Assembly: GCA_023257915.1 (NCBI GenBank)
Contig: JALRBB010000523.1
Coordinates: 1 to 9,603 of the forward strand
Direction of reading: 5' to 3'
DNA length: 9,603 nt
Source of the DNA: Quisquiliibacterium sp.
Lineage (GTDB): Bacteria > Pseudomonadota > Gammaproteobacteria > Burkholderiales > Burkholderiaceae_E
The notes under the pieces are model-generated. The model saw nothing but the letters and a program-made list of their open reading frames with translations, was not told where the DNA came from and searched no databases. Shown here one piece after another: positions 1-6,042 of this stretch. Position 1 is the first letter of the stretch. Each line of letters begins with the position of its first letter. A program made the translations under genes and the position numbers.

Positions 1-500
1 GGCGTGACCGGATGCACGCTCATGATCGGATGCCGGTCGATCCGGTACACCTGCCCGTCGGTGCCGGAGCGCGCGAACAGGTGGCCGAACAGCGCATAGC
101 GGCCAAGTGCGGGCGTGCCGCAGACAACCGGGATCGTCGAGTCCGCAAAGCGTGGGCGCGCGAGCTGCATGACCCGGCCGATACTGCCGATCGACGGGGC
201 GCTGTCGAAGGTCGAGCAGACCTTGTAGTGCACGATCGGCGCCCCGAGCGCGGCCAGGGCGTCGAAGACCGCCGGCAGATGCTGATCCATCTCCTGCGGC
301 GTCATGCCACGACTGTCGCCGGCGATGCCAATCGCCTCGAGATCCTGGTAGCGCTCCAGCATCGCGCGGCTTGGCGGCTCCAGGAACAAGGCGCAGCGCA
401 CGCCGGCAAAGGCGAGTACTTCGAGGGCATCGGTCGATCCGGTGAAGTCGTCGCCATAGAACGCGAGTCGCAGCGATGCGGCGGCCGGATTCGAAGTCAT
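1..500 (-). CDS. Four-carbon acid-sugar kinase family protein (DUF1537), N-terminal part; runs off the left edge
   Basis: About 166 residues are visible of a family that usually has about 400-430. The N-terminus has the family signature YGDDFTGSTDALE (near residues 15-27), followed by IAGDSRGMTP and then YKVCSTFDSAPSIGSIGR, the acid-sugar binding region. The ATP-binding C-terminal domain lies outside the window. Family members (OtnK, DtnK, DenK, OiaK) phosphorylate four-carbon or branched keto- and hydroxy-acids in the cytoplasm. Two starts are possible. The ATG at 518 overlaps the upstream RLP stop (ATGA). The ATG at 500 has a better Shine-Dalgarno (AAGGA at 508-512, 7 bases away), so I chose 500. 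Adjacency to a RuBisCO-like protein matches 3-oxo-isoapionate kinase (OiaK) clusters, but the actual substrate is an inference. It is co-transcribed with the RLP and probably controlled by the LysR site at 1908-1923. Confidence 0.9.
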   Translation of the reverse strand, partial: MTSNPAAASLRLAFYGDDFTGSTDALEVLAFAGVRCALFLEPPSRAMLERYQDLEAIGIAGDSRGMTPQEMDQHLPAVFDALAALGAPIVHYKVCSTFDSAPSIGSIGRVMQLARPRFADSTIPVVCGTPALGRYALFGHLFARSGTDGQVYRIDRHPIMSVHPVT

Positions 501-514
501 TGGTGTGTCCTTGT

Positions 515-1792
515 TCATGCCTTGCCGGCGAACTGCTTAATCGCTGCGGCGAGCGCCGGATGCGACGCGGCATAGGTTTGAAGATCGATCCCGGCGACCG
601 CGGCTTCCCAGCCCTCGCGCATGCTGTCGACGCCGGCGGCGACACCCTGCGGATGGCCGATGATGCCGCCGCCCGCCAGGTGCATCAGATCGACGCTGCG
701 CAATTGCGCGTACATGCGCGGAGCCTGTCCGGCCCACTGTCCGGAGGAAAACACCGGCATCACCGGCATCTCGCCGGCCAGTGGCGCGAGGCAGCTTCTG
801 GCCGACGCGATGACCGACTCGTCCGGTTCCCAGAACTTGCTGCTCAGGCCGTTGACATGCAGTTGGTCAATCCCGGCGAGCCGCCAGATCTTCTGGTAAG
901 CGGCAAACTCGAAGCCCAGACTCGGGCATCGGGTCAACGCGCCCCATCCGTTGCGGTGCCCATGGATCGGCAGGCGCGCGTGGCGCCGCAGATGCTCAAC
1001 GCCGGATGGGCCGACCGCGTTGATGCTAACCATCACGCAGGTGCCGCCCACGCGCAGCACCTCATCATGCCGATGCAGCATCTGATCGATGCTGCCGGAA
1101 ATGTTGATCGCATACATCGGCATCCGACCGGTGCGGTCGGCATGGCGATGCAGCACCGGCATCACCGCCGCGAGACGCTGCGCAAACGGCGCGTACGGCG
1201 GATCGGCCATCAGCTCGTCATCCTTGATGAAGTCGATCCCGGCGGCGCACAGCGAATCGACCAGCTCGGCGGTCTGGGCAGCGGTCAGCCCGATGCTTGG
1301 CTTGATGATGGTGCCGATCAGTGGCCGGCCGAACACGCCGGCCTTCTCGCGAGTGCCCTGCACGCCGAACTGCGGCCGCAGAAACTGCTTCGCATAGCTG
1401 TCCGGCAGTTCAAGGTCGAGCAGCCGCAATCCGGTAACCTCGCCGAGCTCGAACAAATTGCCTGCGACCGTCGCCAGTAGCGTGGACAGATTGGGGCCGA
1501 CGTTGTCGACCGGAAACGCAATCTCGATCTCGGCGCGACGAAACACCCGCGGTCCGGTCAGTCCGGGATCACGGGCGCTCGGCAACGAAGGCTCGCCCGC
1601 CTCGCCGAGCTCGCGGATCGAGACGACCCGGGCGCGCGAGCGTTGCTTGAGCTGATCGGTCTCGCCGGGCAGCGCTAGAAAGGTGCCGCTGGATTGCTCG
1701 CCGGCGATGACTTCGGCGACTTTTTCGATCGGCTCCGGGCTCTCGACGAGATATCGGGTGAGGAATTCCGCTCTGGGGTTCTGATTGGCCAT
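515..1792 (-). CDS. RuBisCO-like protein (form IV RLP), probably a 3-oxo-isoapionate-4-phosphate-type decarboxylase/transcarboxylase
   Basis: The 425-residue protein has an N-terminal ferredoxin-like domain (about 1-145) and a TIM barrel. Residues matching the RuBisCO active site are visible: GTIIKPS (K164, equivalent to K175), FIKDDE at 188-193 (K190 equivalent to the carbamylated K201; D192 and E193 are metal ligands), HGHR at 277-280, HVNG with H312, the loop-6 lysine K319 in LSSKFWE, VFSSGQW (348-353) and LAGGG (372-376). A metal- and carbamate-dependent enolising enzyme is therefore likely, unlike RLPs that have lost the KDDE motif. Together with the overlapping DUF1537 kinase gene this resembles OiaX or OiaT, which act on 3-oxo-isoapionate 4-phosphate in apiose catabolism. 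I cannot tell decarboxylase from transcarboxylase/hydrolase by eye. True CO2 fixation is not implied. The ATG at 1792 has no clear Shine-Dalgarno but gives the expected N-terminus. Confidence 0.9.
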   Translation of the reverse strand: MANQNPRAEFLTRYLVESPEPIEKVAEVIAGEQSSGTFLALPGETDQLKQRSRARVVSIRELGEAGEPSLPSARDPGLTGPRVFRRAEIEIAFPVDNVGPNLSTLLATVAGNLFELGEVTGLRLLDLELPDSYAKQFLRPQFGVQGTREKAGVFGRPLIGTIIKPSIGLTAAQTAELVDSLCAAGIDFIKDDELMADPPYAPFAQRLAAVMPVLHRHADRTGRMPMYAINISGSIDQMLHRHDEVLRVGGTCVMVSINAVGPSGVEHLRRHARLPIHGHRNGWGALTRCPSLGFEFAAYQKIWRLAGIDQLHVNGLSSKFWEPDESVIASARSCLAPLAGEMPVMPVFSSGQWAGQAPRMYAQLRSVDLMHLAGGGIIGHPQGVAAGVDSMREGWEAAVAGIDLQTYAASHPALAAAIKQFAGKA

Positions 1793-1929
1793 GGGTCGAA
1801 TGACTGTGCGGTGAACGAGCCGTGCAGCTGTCAGTTTTTCTCCAAGCGACAGCGCAGGATGTTAAAAAGCGCGAGTATGCTTCACAAACGATATAAATTC
1901 GGGTTTTCGTGACTTAAACTCACATCACC
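1793..1929. promoter_or_regulatory. Divergent control region between the RLP operon and the LysR gene
   Basis: This 137-bp non-coding stretch is visibly more AT-rich than its surroundings. It separates two divergent genes, the usual place for a LysR regulator to bind. It contains the palindrome at 1908-1923, an AT block at 1885-1902, and a minus-strand promoter candidate reading toward the RLP. That candidate has a -35 TTGTGA (complement of 1882-1887), a 17-base spacer, and a -10 TAACAT (complement of 1859-1864). A TATAAA lies at 1892-1897 on the plus strand, but I found no good matching -35 for the LysR gene. The inferred RLP leader is about 60 bases. Confidence 0.65.
1908..1923. promoter_or_regulatory. 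Probable LysR recognition site, copy 1
   Basis: GTGACTTAAACTCAC (1909-1923) is a GTGA-N7-TCAC inverted repeat that fits the LysR T-N11-A rule. Its centre is about 64 bp upstream of the RLP transcription start inferred from the -35/-10 pair at 1882-1887 and 1859-1864. This is where LysR recognition sites usually sit. It also ends 6 bp before the LysR ATG, so binding could repress the regulator's own expression. A near-identical copy occurs at 4866-4882. Confidence 0.7.
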
Positions 1930-2943
1930 ATGCAAACGCCCCGCCCCTCGCTGAACGCGCTGCGCGCCTTCGAGGCCACCGCACGGCTGCGCAGCATGAC
2001 TGCCGCTGCCGACGAACTGTCTGTCACCCACGGCGCGGTCAGCCGGCACATCCGTTCGCTCGAGGAACTGTTCGGACTGCCGCTGCTGGTGCGCGGACCG
2101 AATTCGACCGACCCCACCGACGAGGGCGCAAGGCTCGCCGAAGGCCTGGCCAGCGCCTTCAGCACGATCCAAAAGAGCATTGAGCAACTCAGGCCCGGCC
2201 CGCTGACGCTGTCATGCTCGACCTCGATCATGATGTACTGGCTGATCCCGAGAATCTCGCGCTTTCACGAGGCGCACCCGGGCGTCGATCTGCAGTTCAA
2301 TATGAACTTCGGTCAGATCGACGTGGTGCGCGACAAGATCGCGGTCGCGATCCGCAACACAATGATCCAGGCACCGCCCAACGTCGTGGTCCGAGAACTC
2401 GGCGTCGAGTGGGTCGGGCTGGTTTGCTCGCCGGAGTACCTGCGCTCGGCCGGCATCAAGTCGGTCGCGAGCCTGGAACGGGCAAGACGCCTTGCGCCCG
2501 GTACGCGCCCGGCCGCCTGGCAGGAGTGGGCCGCCGCCGCCGGGCATCCGGCGCTGTCGCTGGCACCGGACGAATCCTTCGATCACTTCTACCTGATGAT
2601 CCAGGCGGTGCTGTGCGGGCTGGGCATCGCGCCGGTGCCGCGGCTGCTGGTCATGGACGATCTGCGCTCGGGCAAGCTGGTCGCGCCCTTCGGTTTCGTG
2701 CCTGGGCCCCATAAGCTCATGCTTTGGACGGCGCCACATCTGCAGACACGCCCGGACACGCGTGCGATCACCAGTTGGCTGCTCGAAGAGTTCCGCCGTA
2801 GCGAGCGCGCTGATGCGCTCGCCCTGCCGGCCACCAGGCCCGCCGCCAAAAGCGCCGGCACAGGCGCCAACAAAGGCGCCAACAAAGGCGCCGCTAGGCG
2901 AGCTGCATCGGGTGCCGGCGCAAGAAGCGCGCGATCTGGCTGA
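1930..2943 (+). CDS. LysR-family transcriptional regulator, GcvA-like
   Basis: The 337-residue protein starts SLNALRAFEATARLRSMTAAADELSVTHGAVSRHIRSLEE, a clear winged helix-turn-helix of the GcvA clade (about residues 8-65). A type-2 periplasmic-binding effector domain follows (about 92-295). The start at 1930 gives the canonical N-terminus, but no Shine-Dalgarno precedes it; the operator palindrome occupies that space. After about residue 300 there is an unusual low-complexity Ala/Gly/Lys/Arg tail containing GANKGANKGA, beyond the usual end of the family at about 300 residues. The gene is divergent from the RLP operon and convergent with the hydrolase, whose 3' end it overlaps by 50 bp. I infer that it controls both flanking operons through the two copies of its palindrome, with a sugar-acid or keto-acid effector; the effector itself is unknown. 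Confidence 0.95.
   Translation: MQTPRPSLNALRAFEATARLRSMTAAADELSVTHGAVSRHIRSLEELFGLPLLVRGPNSTDPTDEGARLAEGLASAFSTIQKSIEQLRPGPLTLSCSTSIMMYWLIPRISRFHEAHPGVDLQFNMNFGQIDVVRDKIAVAIRNTMIQAPPNVVVRELGVEWVGLVCSPEYLRSAGIKSVASLERARRLAPGTRPAAWQEWAAAAGHPALSLAPDESFDHFYLMIQAVLCGLGIAPVPRLLVMDDLRSGKLVAPFGFVPGPHKLMLWTAPHLQTRPDTRAITSWLLEEFRRSERADALALPATRPAAKSAGTGANKGANKGAARRAASGAGARSARSG
2863..2892. repeat. Short tandem repeat, 12-bp unit, 2.5 copies
   Basis: The unit GGCGCCAACAAA occurs twice and is followed by a third GGCGCC. The 12-bp unit keeps the reading frame and encodes the GANKGANKGA stretch in the LysR C-terminal tail. It ends 2 bp before the stop codon of the convergent hydrolase. Slippage would lengthen or shorten the tail without a frameshift. 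Confidence 0.85.
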
Positions 2944-3799
2944 GCGCCTGCGCAGCCGCCTCCTCGGGAATGAAGTGGCCGCATGGCAGCGCCCGCCCCT
3001 CGACGCTCTCGGCCACTTCACGCCAGTCCGCCAGGCAATCGAACATCCTCGCGATGACGCCCTGTGCGCCCCATAGCGCCAGCATCGGCATCTTCAGCTT
3101 GCGGCCACGGTCCTTGCGGTCATGCTCGAGATCGATGGTGCCGGCGGCCCGATAGTCTTCACAGGAACCGTGAATCGCACGCGGATTCGCAAAGCAGCGC
3201 ACGTACTCGGCAACCGCTGCCTTGTCGAACTTGCTCAGGTCCTGCTTGTCGCGACCCACGCGACCGAGCAGATTGAACGGCACCCTGCCCGCCAGCATCT
3301 GCTCGGGTAGTGGCGCCGGCTGCAGCATGAAGAACCAGTGGTAGTACGCGTTCGCAAACGCCATGTCGGTACTCTCGAACATCTTCAGCGTTGGCGAAAT
3401 GTCGAGCACCGCAAAGGTATGCACCCGCTCGCCATGGTCACGCGCCAGACGATGCCCGACTCGGGCGCCGCGGTCATGTCCGACCAGATGAAAGCGCGGA
3501 TGACCGAGTGCCTGCATCACGTCGACCATGTCCTGCGCCATCGCGCGCTTGGAGTAGTTCGAGTGATCCGGCAGCCCCTTGGGTTTGGACGAATCGCCGT
3601 AACCGCGCAGATCGGGGCAGACCACCGTGTAGTTCTTTGCCAATTCCGGCGCGATCCGGTGCCAGCAGGCAAGCGACTGGGGATAGCCGTGCAGCAGCAA
3701 CACCGGCTCACCAGAACCCGCGGTCACCAGGTTGATCGTCGCGCCGCTGGTGCGGATGCGGCGGCGTTTGAAACCGGGAAACAAACTCATGTCGGTCAT
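2894..3799 (-). CDS. Alpha/beta hydrolase, fluoroacetate dehalogenase-like (haloacid dehalogenase/epoxide hydrolase superfamily)
   Basis: The 301-residue cytoplasmic enzyme is near the family length. Visible features are the oxyanion motif HGYP (37-40), the nucleophile motif VGHDRGAR (106-113, Asp109), Asp133 in AVLDISPT, and His275 in CGHFIPEE. By comparison with fluoroacetate dehalogenases such as RPA1163, Arg110 and Arg113 match the carboxylate-binding arginines. His154 and Trp155 (YYHWFF) and Tyr216 (CEDYRA) match the three halide-pocket residues. Known enzymes displace fluoride or chloride from haloacetates through an Asp-ester intermediate. The pocket residues make a haloacid dehalogenase plausible, but the neighbours suggest a sugar- or keto-acid pathway, so an ester or lactone substrate remains possible. 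The ATG at 3799 has GAAGGA upstream and follows the BKACE stop by 17 bp, so the two share an operon. Confidence 0.9.
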   Translation of the reverse strand: MTDMSLFPGFKRRRIRTSGATINLVTAGSGEPVLLLHGYPQSLACWHRIAPELAKNYTVVCPDLRGYGDSSKPKGLPDHSNYSKRAMAQDMVDVMQALGHPRFHLVGHDRGARVGHRLARDHGERVHTFAVLDISPTLKMFESTDMAFANAYYHWFFMLQPAPLPEQMLAGRVPFNLLGRVGRDKQDLSKFDKAAVAEYVRCFANPRAIHGSCEDYRAAGTIDLEHDRKDRGRKLKMPMLALWGAQGVIARMFDCLADWREVAESVEGRALPCGHFIPEEAAAQALSQIARFLRRHPMQLA

Positions 3800-3816
3800 C
3801 TTGTTTTCCTTCGTGG

Positions 3817-4695
3817 TCAGGCCAAGGCCAGGGCGCGGCGCACCTCGGCCGCAGTCGCAGAACGCCCGCCGGCATCCGAAATCCTGCGTTGCGCGCGCTG
3901 CACGAGCTCGAGGTTGCGCGCTCTGCTGCCTAACGGCGCATCTTCGAGCCCGACGCGCAGATGACCGCCTCGCGCCACCGCCGCCGCAAGCAGCGGTTCG
4001 ATCTCTACGCCAAGCCCGGCGACCATCCAGGGTGCGCCCGGCGCCTCGATTTCAAGCAGGCGCAGATAGGCGTCCAGCGCCCATTCGGTCGGCGGAAATC
4101 CGAACACAAACTGATCCGAGAACATCAGCCGGTAGATCGGCGTCGGTGTGCCCGGGAGCGCGCGGTGCAGCGCCGCGCCAAGCCGCATGAAACCCGGCTC
4201 ATAGATCGCATACGAGGGCGTGATGCGGTGCTGGCGGGCCAGTTCGAGTCCGAAGCGGATATGCGACTCCGGATTGGCGTAGACGAAGCCTTCCTTGCCG
4301 GCCGCAATGTCATTGCGGTCCGACAGGTTCGTCGAGCCCGGATCGACCACCGACCATTCGAGCAGGCCTGCCTGCACCAGCTTGTCGACCGCAGCAAAGC
4401 GCTGCGCGGGTGTCAGCGGGTTCGGCGTATCAACGCTGCCAACGAAGGGCAAGGTGCCGTAACAGATGACGTCGGCACGGGCACGAATCCGCTCGATGAT
4501 CGGCGCGTAGATGTCGTAGTCGTCGCGCTGGCGCCCGGTGACCGGATCGTAGGCATGAAAGTGAATGATCGAGGCCCCCGCGTCGGCGCAGGCGAGCGCC
4601 TCCTCGACGATCTCGTCCGCACTGACTGGAATGTTCGGCTGTTTCGAGCGCGACCACGGACCGTTCAGGGAGACTTCCAGCCATACGGGTTCCAT
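3817..4695 (-). CDS. Beta-keto acid cleavage enzyme (BKACE, DUF849)
   Basis: The 292-residue protein covers the full TIM-barrel family. The metal-binding histidines are in IIHFHAYD (H45, H47), with a further histidine at H245. The signature GGHLRVGLEDAPLGSR (243-258) contains the conserved Glu251. Glu7 in LEVSLNG corresponds to the usual N-terminal acidic residue. BKACE enzymes are Zn-dependent and condense a beta-keto acid with acetyl-CoA, releasing acetoacetate and a new acyl-CoA. Substrates differ widely among members (3-keto-5-aminohexanoate, dehydrocarnitine, beta-ketoadipate and others), so the substrate is not assigned here. It is the first gene of a two-gene operon with the dehalogenase-like hydrolase. 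The start at 4695 has AAGGA 5-6 bases upstream. A LysR-type palindrome about 170 bp before the start suggests shared control with the RLP operon. Confidence 0.92.
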   Translation of the reverse strand: MEPVWLEVSLNGPWSRSKQPNIPVSADEIVEEALACADAGASIIHFHAYDPVTGRQRDDYDIYAPIIERIRARADVICYGTLPFVGSVDTPNPLTPAQRFAAVDKLVQAGLLEWSVVDPGSTNLSDRNDIAAGKEGFVYANPESHIRFGLELARQHRITPSYAIYEPGFMRLGAALHRALPGTPTPIYRLMFSDQFVFGFPPTEWALDAYLRLLEIEAPGAPWMVAGLGVEIEPLLAAAVARGGHLRVGLEDAPLGSRARNLELVQRAQRRISDAGGRSATAAEVRRALALA

Positions 4696-4882
4696 GCGCG
4701 TCCTTCGAGCTCAGTCAGGGTTCGTGAATGCCTCAATGCGCGAGCTCGCCGGACAAACCGCGCCCCGCACCGCGACGACAGACTCTCCTCATCGAGGCGA
4801 TGAGCAGTTGCGGCGATGCTATTGGCTGCCGATCCGGACCTGCAATCGAATAAATATCGGCGTGCCGTGAGATTAAGTCACG
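4696..4882. promoter_or_regulatory. Promoter region of the BKACE-hydrolase operon
   Basis: A 187-bp non-coding gap lies between two same-strand genes. It holds the LysR-type palindrome (4866-4882), an AT-rich block TCGAATAAATATCGG (4846-4860), and a weak minus-strand promoter candidate. That candidate is TTGCAG (complement of 4840-4845), an 18-base spacer, and TAGCAT (complement of 4816-4821), giving a leader of about 114 bases. A perfect 7-bp hairpin with a 3-base loop (CTCATCG-AGG-CGATGAG, 4788-4804) falls in that leader. It has no T-run after it, so I do not call it a terminator. No open reading frame in the gap looks like a gene. Confidence 0.6.
4866..4882. promoter_or_regulatory. Probable LysR recognition site, copy 2
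   Basis: Read toward the BKACE gene this is CGTGACTTAATCTCACG, an inverted repeat with 5-bp arms and a 7-bp centre. It differs from copy 1 at 1908-1923 at one base across the shared 16 bp. It begins directly beside the stop codon of the upstream dehydrogenase gene. Its centre is about 65 bp upstream of the inferred transcription start, the same geometry as copy 1. Confidence 0.7.
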
Positions 4883-5986
4883 TCAAAGCCTCGCCAACAC
4901 CGCGTCCCGGATCGCCACGGTCCCGTCGGCCCCGCCGAGCTCGAAGGGCCGCAGACCACCATCGGCATACGCGGCATCAACTGCAGCCTCCAGTCGCGCA
5001 GCCGCATCAGCCAGGCGCTGGTCGCCATGGCGCTCAGCCAGCCAGTCGAGCATCATCGCGGCCGACAAAAAGCAGGCGGTCGGGTTCGCCTTGCCCTGAC
5101 CGGCAATGTCAGGCGCCGAGCCGTGGCAAGGCTGGAACAGGCCATGGTCATCACCGATGTCGCCAGATGGCGCCATACCCATCCCCCCCATCAACGCGGC
5201 TGCCTGGTCTGACAGGATGTCGCCGAACATGTTCTCGGTGACCATCACGTCGAAGCTCCAGGGCTTGCGCATCAGGTCGAGCGCGGTGGCATCGACATAG
5301 TGGCGGCGCGCCTCGACATCCGGATGCGTGGAAGCGACCTCATCGAAGACCTTGCGAAAGAAGGCCATCGAGCGGAACACATTGGCCTTGTCGACGCAGG
5401 TCACGCTGTTGGCGCTGCGTCCGCGCGCACGGCGCCGCTCAGCGAGCCGAAATGCGAACTCATGCACCCGACGGCTACCCTCGCGGGTGATCACCATCGT
5501 GTCGCGTGCGATGCTGTCGTTCTCGACGGTGCCCGTCTCGCGCGATGCGAACAGGCCTTCGGTGGACTCGCGCACCAACACCAGGTCGATCTGGCCGGCG
5601 CGCGCATCGGACAACACCGACGGAACGCCCGGAATCGCACGCGCCGGACGCACTCCCGCGTACAGATCGAGCCGCACGCGCAGCTCCAGTTGCGGTCCGA
5701 TCTCGGTGCCGTCCGGATACCGGATCTCGGGCCAGCCCATCGCGCCGAGCAAAATCGCATCAGCGGCGCGCGCCGCAGCGAAGCTCGCCTCGGGTAGCGA
5801 CTGACCCGTATCCCGATAATGCAGCGCGCCAGCCGGATGACTGTCCAACTGCAGCGAAAACCCGTGCAGCGCTTGCAGCCGCTCAAGCAGCGGCAAGGTC
5901 GCGTCGACCACTTCGACGCCAATGCCGTCGCCGGCCAGCACCGCGATCTGGTACACCGGCTTCGTGTTTCCGGAGGAATTCGTCAT
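4883..5986 (-). CDS. Isocitrate/isopropylmalate dehydrogenase family protein (LeuB/TtuC-like)
   Basis: The 367-residue protein is the usual length for NAD-dependent oxidative decarboxylases of (2R,3S)-hydroxy diacids. Visible motifs are AGDGIG (18-23), substrate-binding arginines in ELRVRLDLYAGVRP (R103, R113) and R139, the catalytic lysine in VDKANVF (K200), the metal-binding aspartates D232, D256 and D260 (VDATALD, NMFGDILSD), and the NAD-binding stretch HGSAPDIAGQGKANP (288-302). The position that is usually the catalytic tyrosine (NTEGLY in relatives) is Phe146 in STEGLF. Isopropylmalate, tartrate and D-malate are all candidate substrates; being beside a Tct transporter rather than leuCD argues against leucine synthesis. 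I chose ATG 5986 because GGAA precedes it; an ATG at 5998 would add four residues but has no Shine-Dalgarno. It follows tctA by 56 bp in the same orientation and is probably in the tct operon. Confidence 0.88.
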   Translation of the reverse strand: MTNSSGNTKPVYQIAVLAGDGIGVEVVDATLPLLERLQALHGFSLQLDSHPAGALHYRDTGQSLPEASFAAARAADAILLGAMGWPEIRYPDGTEIGPQLELRVRLDLYAGVRPARAIPGVPSVLSDARAGQIDLVLVRESTEGLFASRETGTVENDSIARDTMVITREGSRRVHEFAFRLAERRRARGRSANSVTCVDKANVFRSMAFFRKVFDEVASTHPDVEARRHYVDATALDLMRKPWSFDVMVTENMFGDILSDQAAALMGGMGMAPSGDIGDDHGLFQPCHGSAPDIAGQGKANPTACFLSAAMMLDWLAERHGDQRLADAAARLEAAVDAAYADGGLRPFELGGADGTVAIRDAVLARL

Positions 5987-6042
5987 GGCAATTTCCATCG
6001 AAGGACCGGCGCGCAGCAAAGCAACGCCGGCCGTCAGTTGAA

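Noticed and set aside
476..1480. 334-codon open frame on the plus strand antisense to the RLP
   Set aside because: It has low-complexity, His/Arg/Ala-rich content with no recognisable domain, and it mirrors a well-conserved gene on the other strand. This is a common artefact in GC-rich DNA.
2212..3021. 269-codon minus-strand frame across the LysR gene
   Set aside because: It is antisense to the effector domain of the LysR protein and has no recognisable motifs; it also overlaps the end of the hydrolase gene.
4788..4804. Perfect 7-bp hairpin as a possible terminator after the dehydrogenase gene
   Set aside because: No T-run follows on either strand, and it lies within the inferred BKACE leader rather than just after the stop codon.
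6006..6030. CCGGCG/CGCCGG inverted repeat between tctA and the dehydrogenase
   Set aside because: It has a 6-bp stem with a 13-base loop and no T-run. In DNA this GC-rich it is likely to occur by chance and does not argue for a transcription break in the operon.
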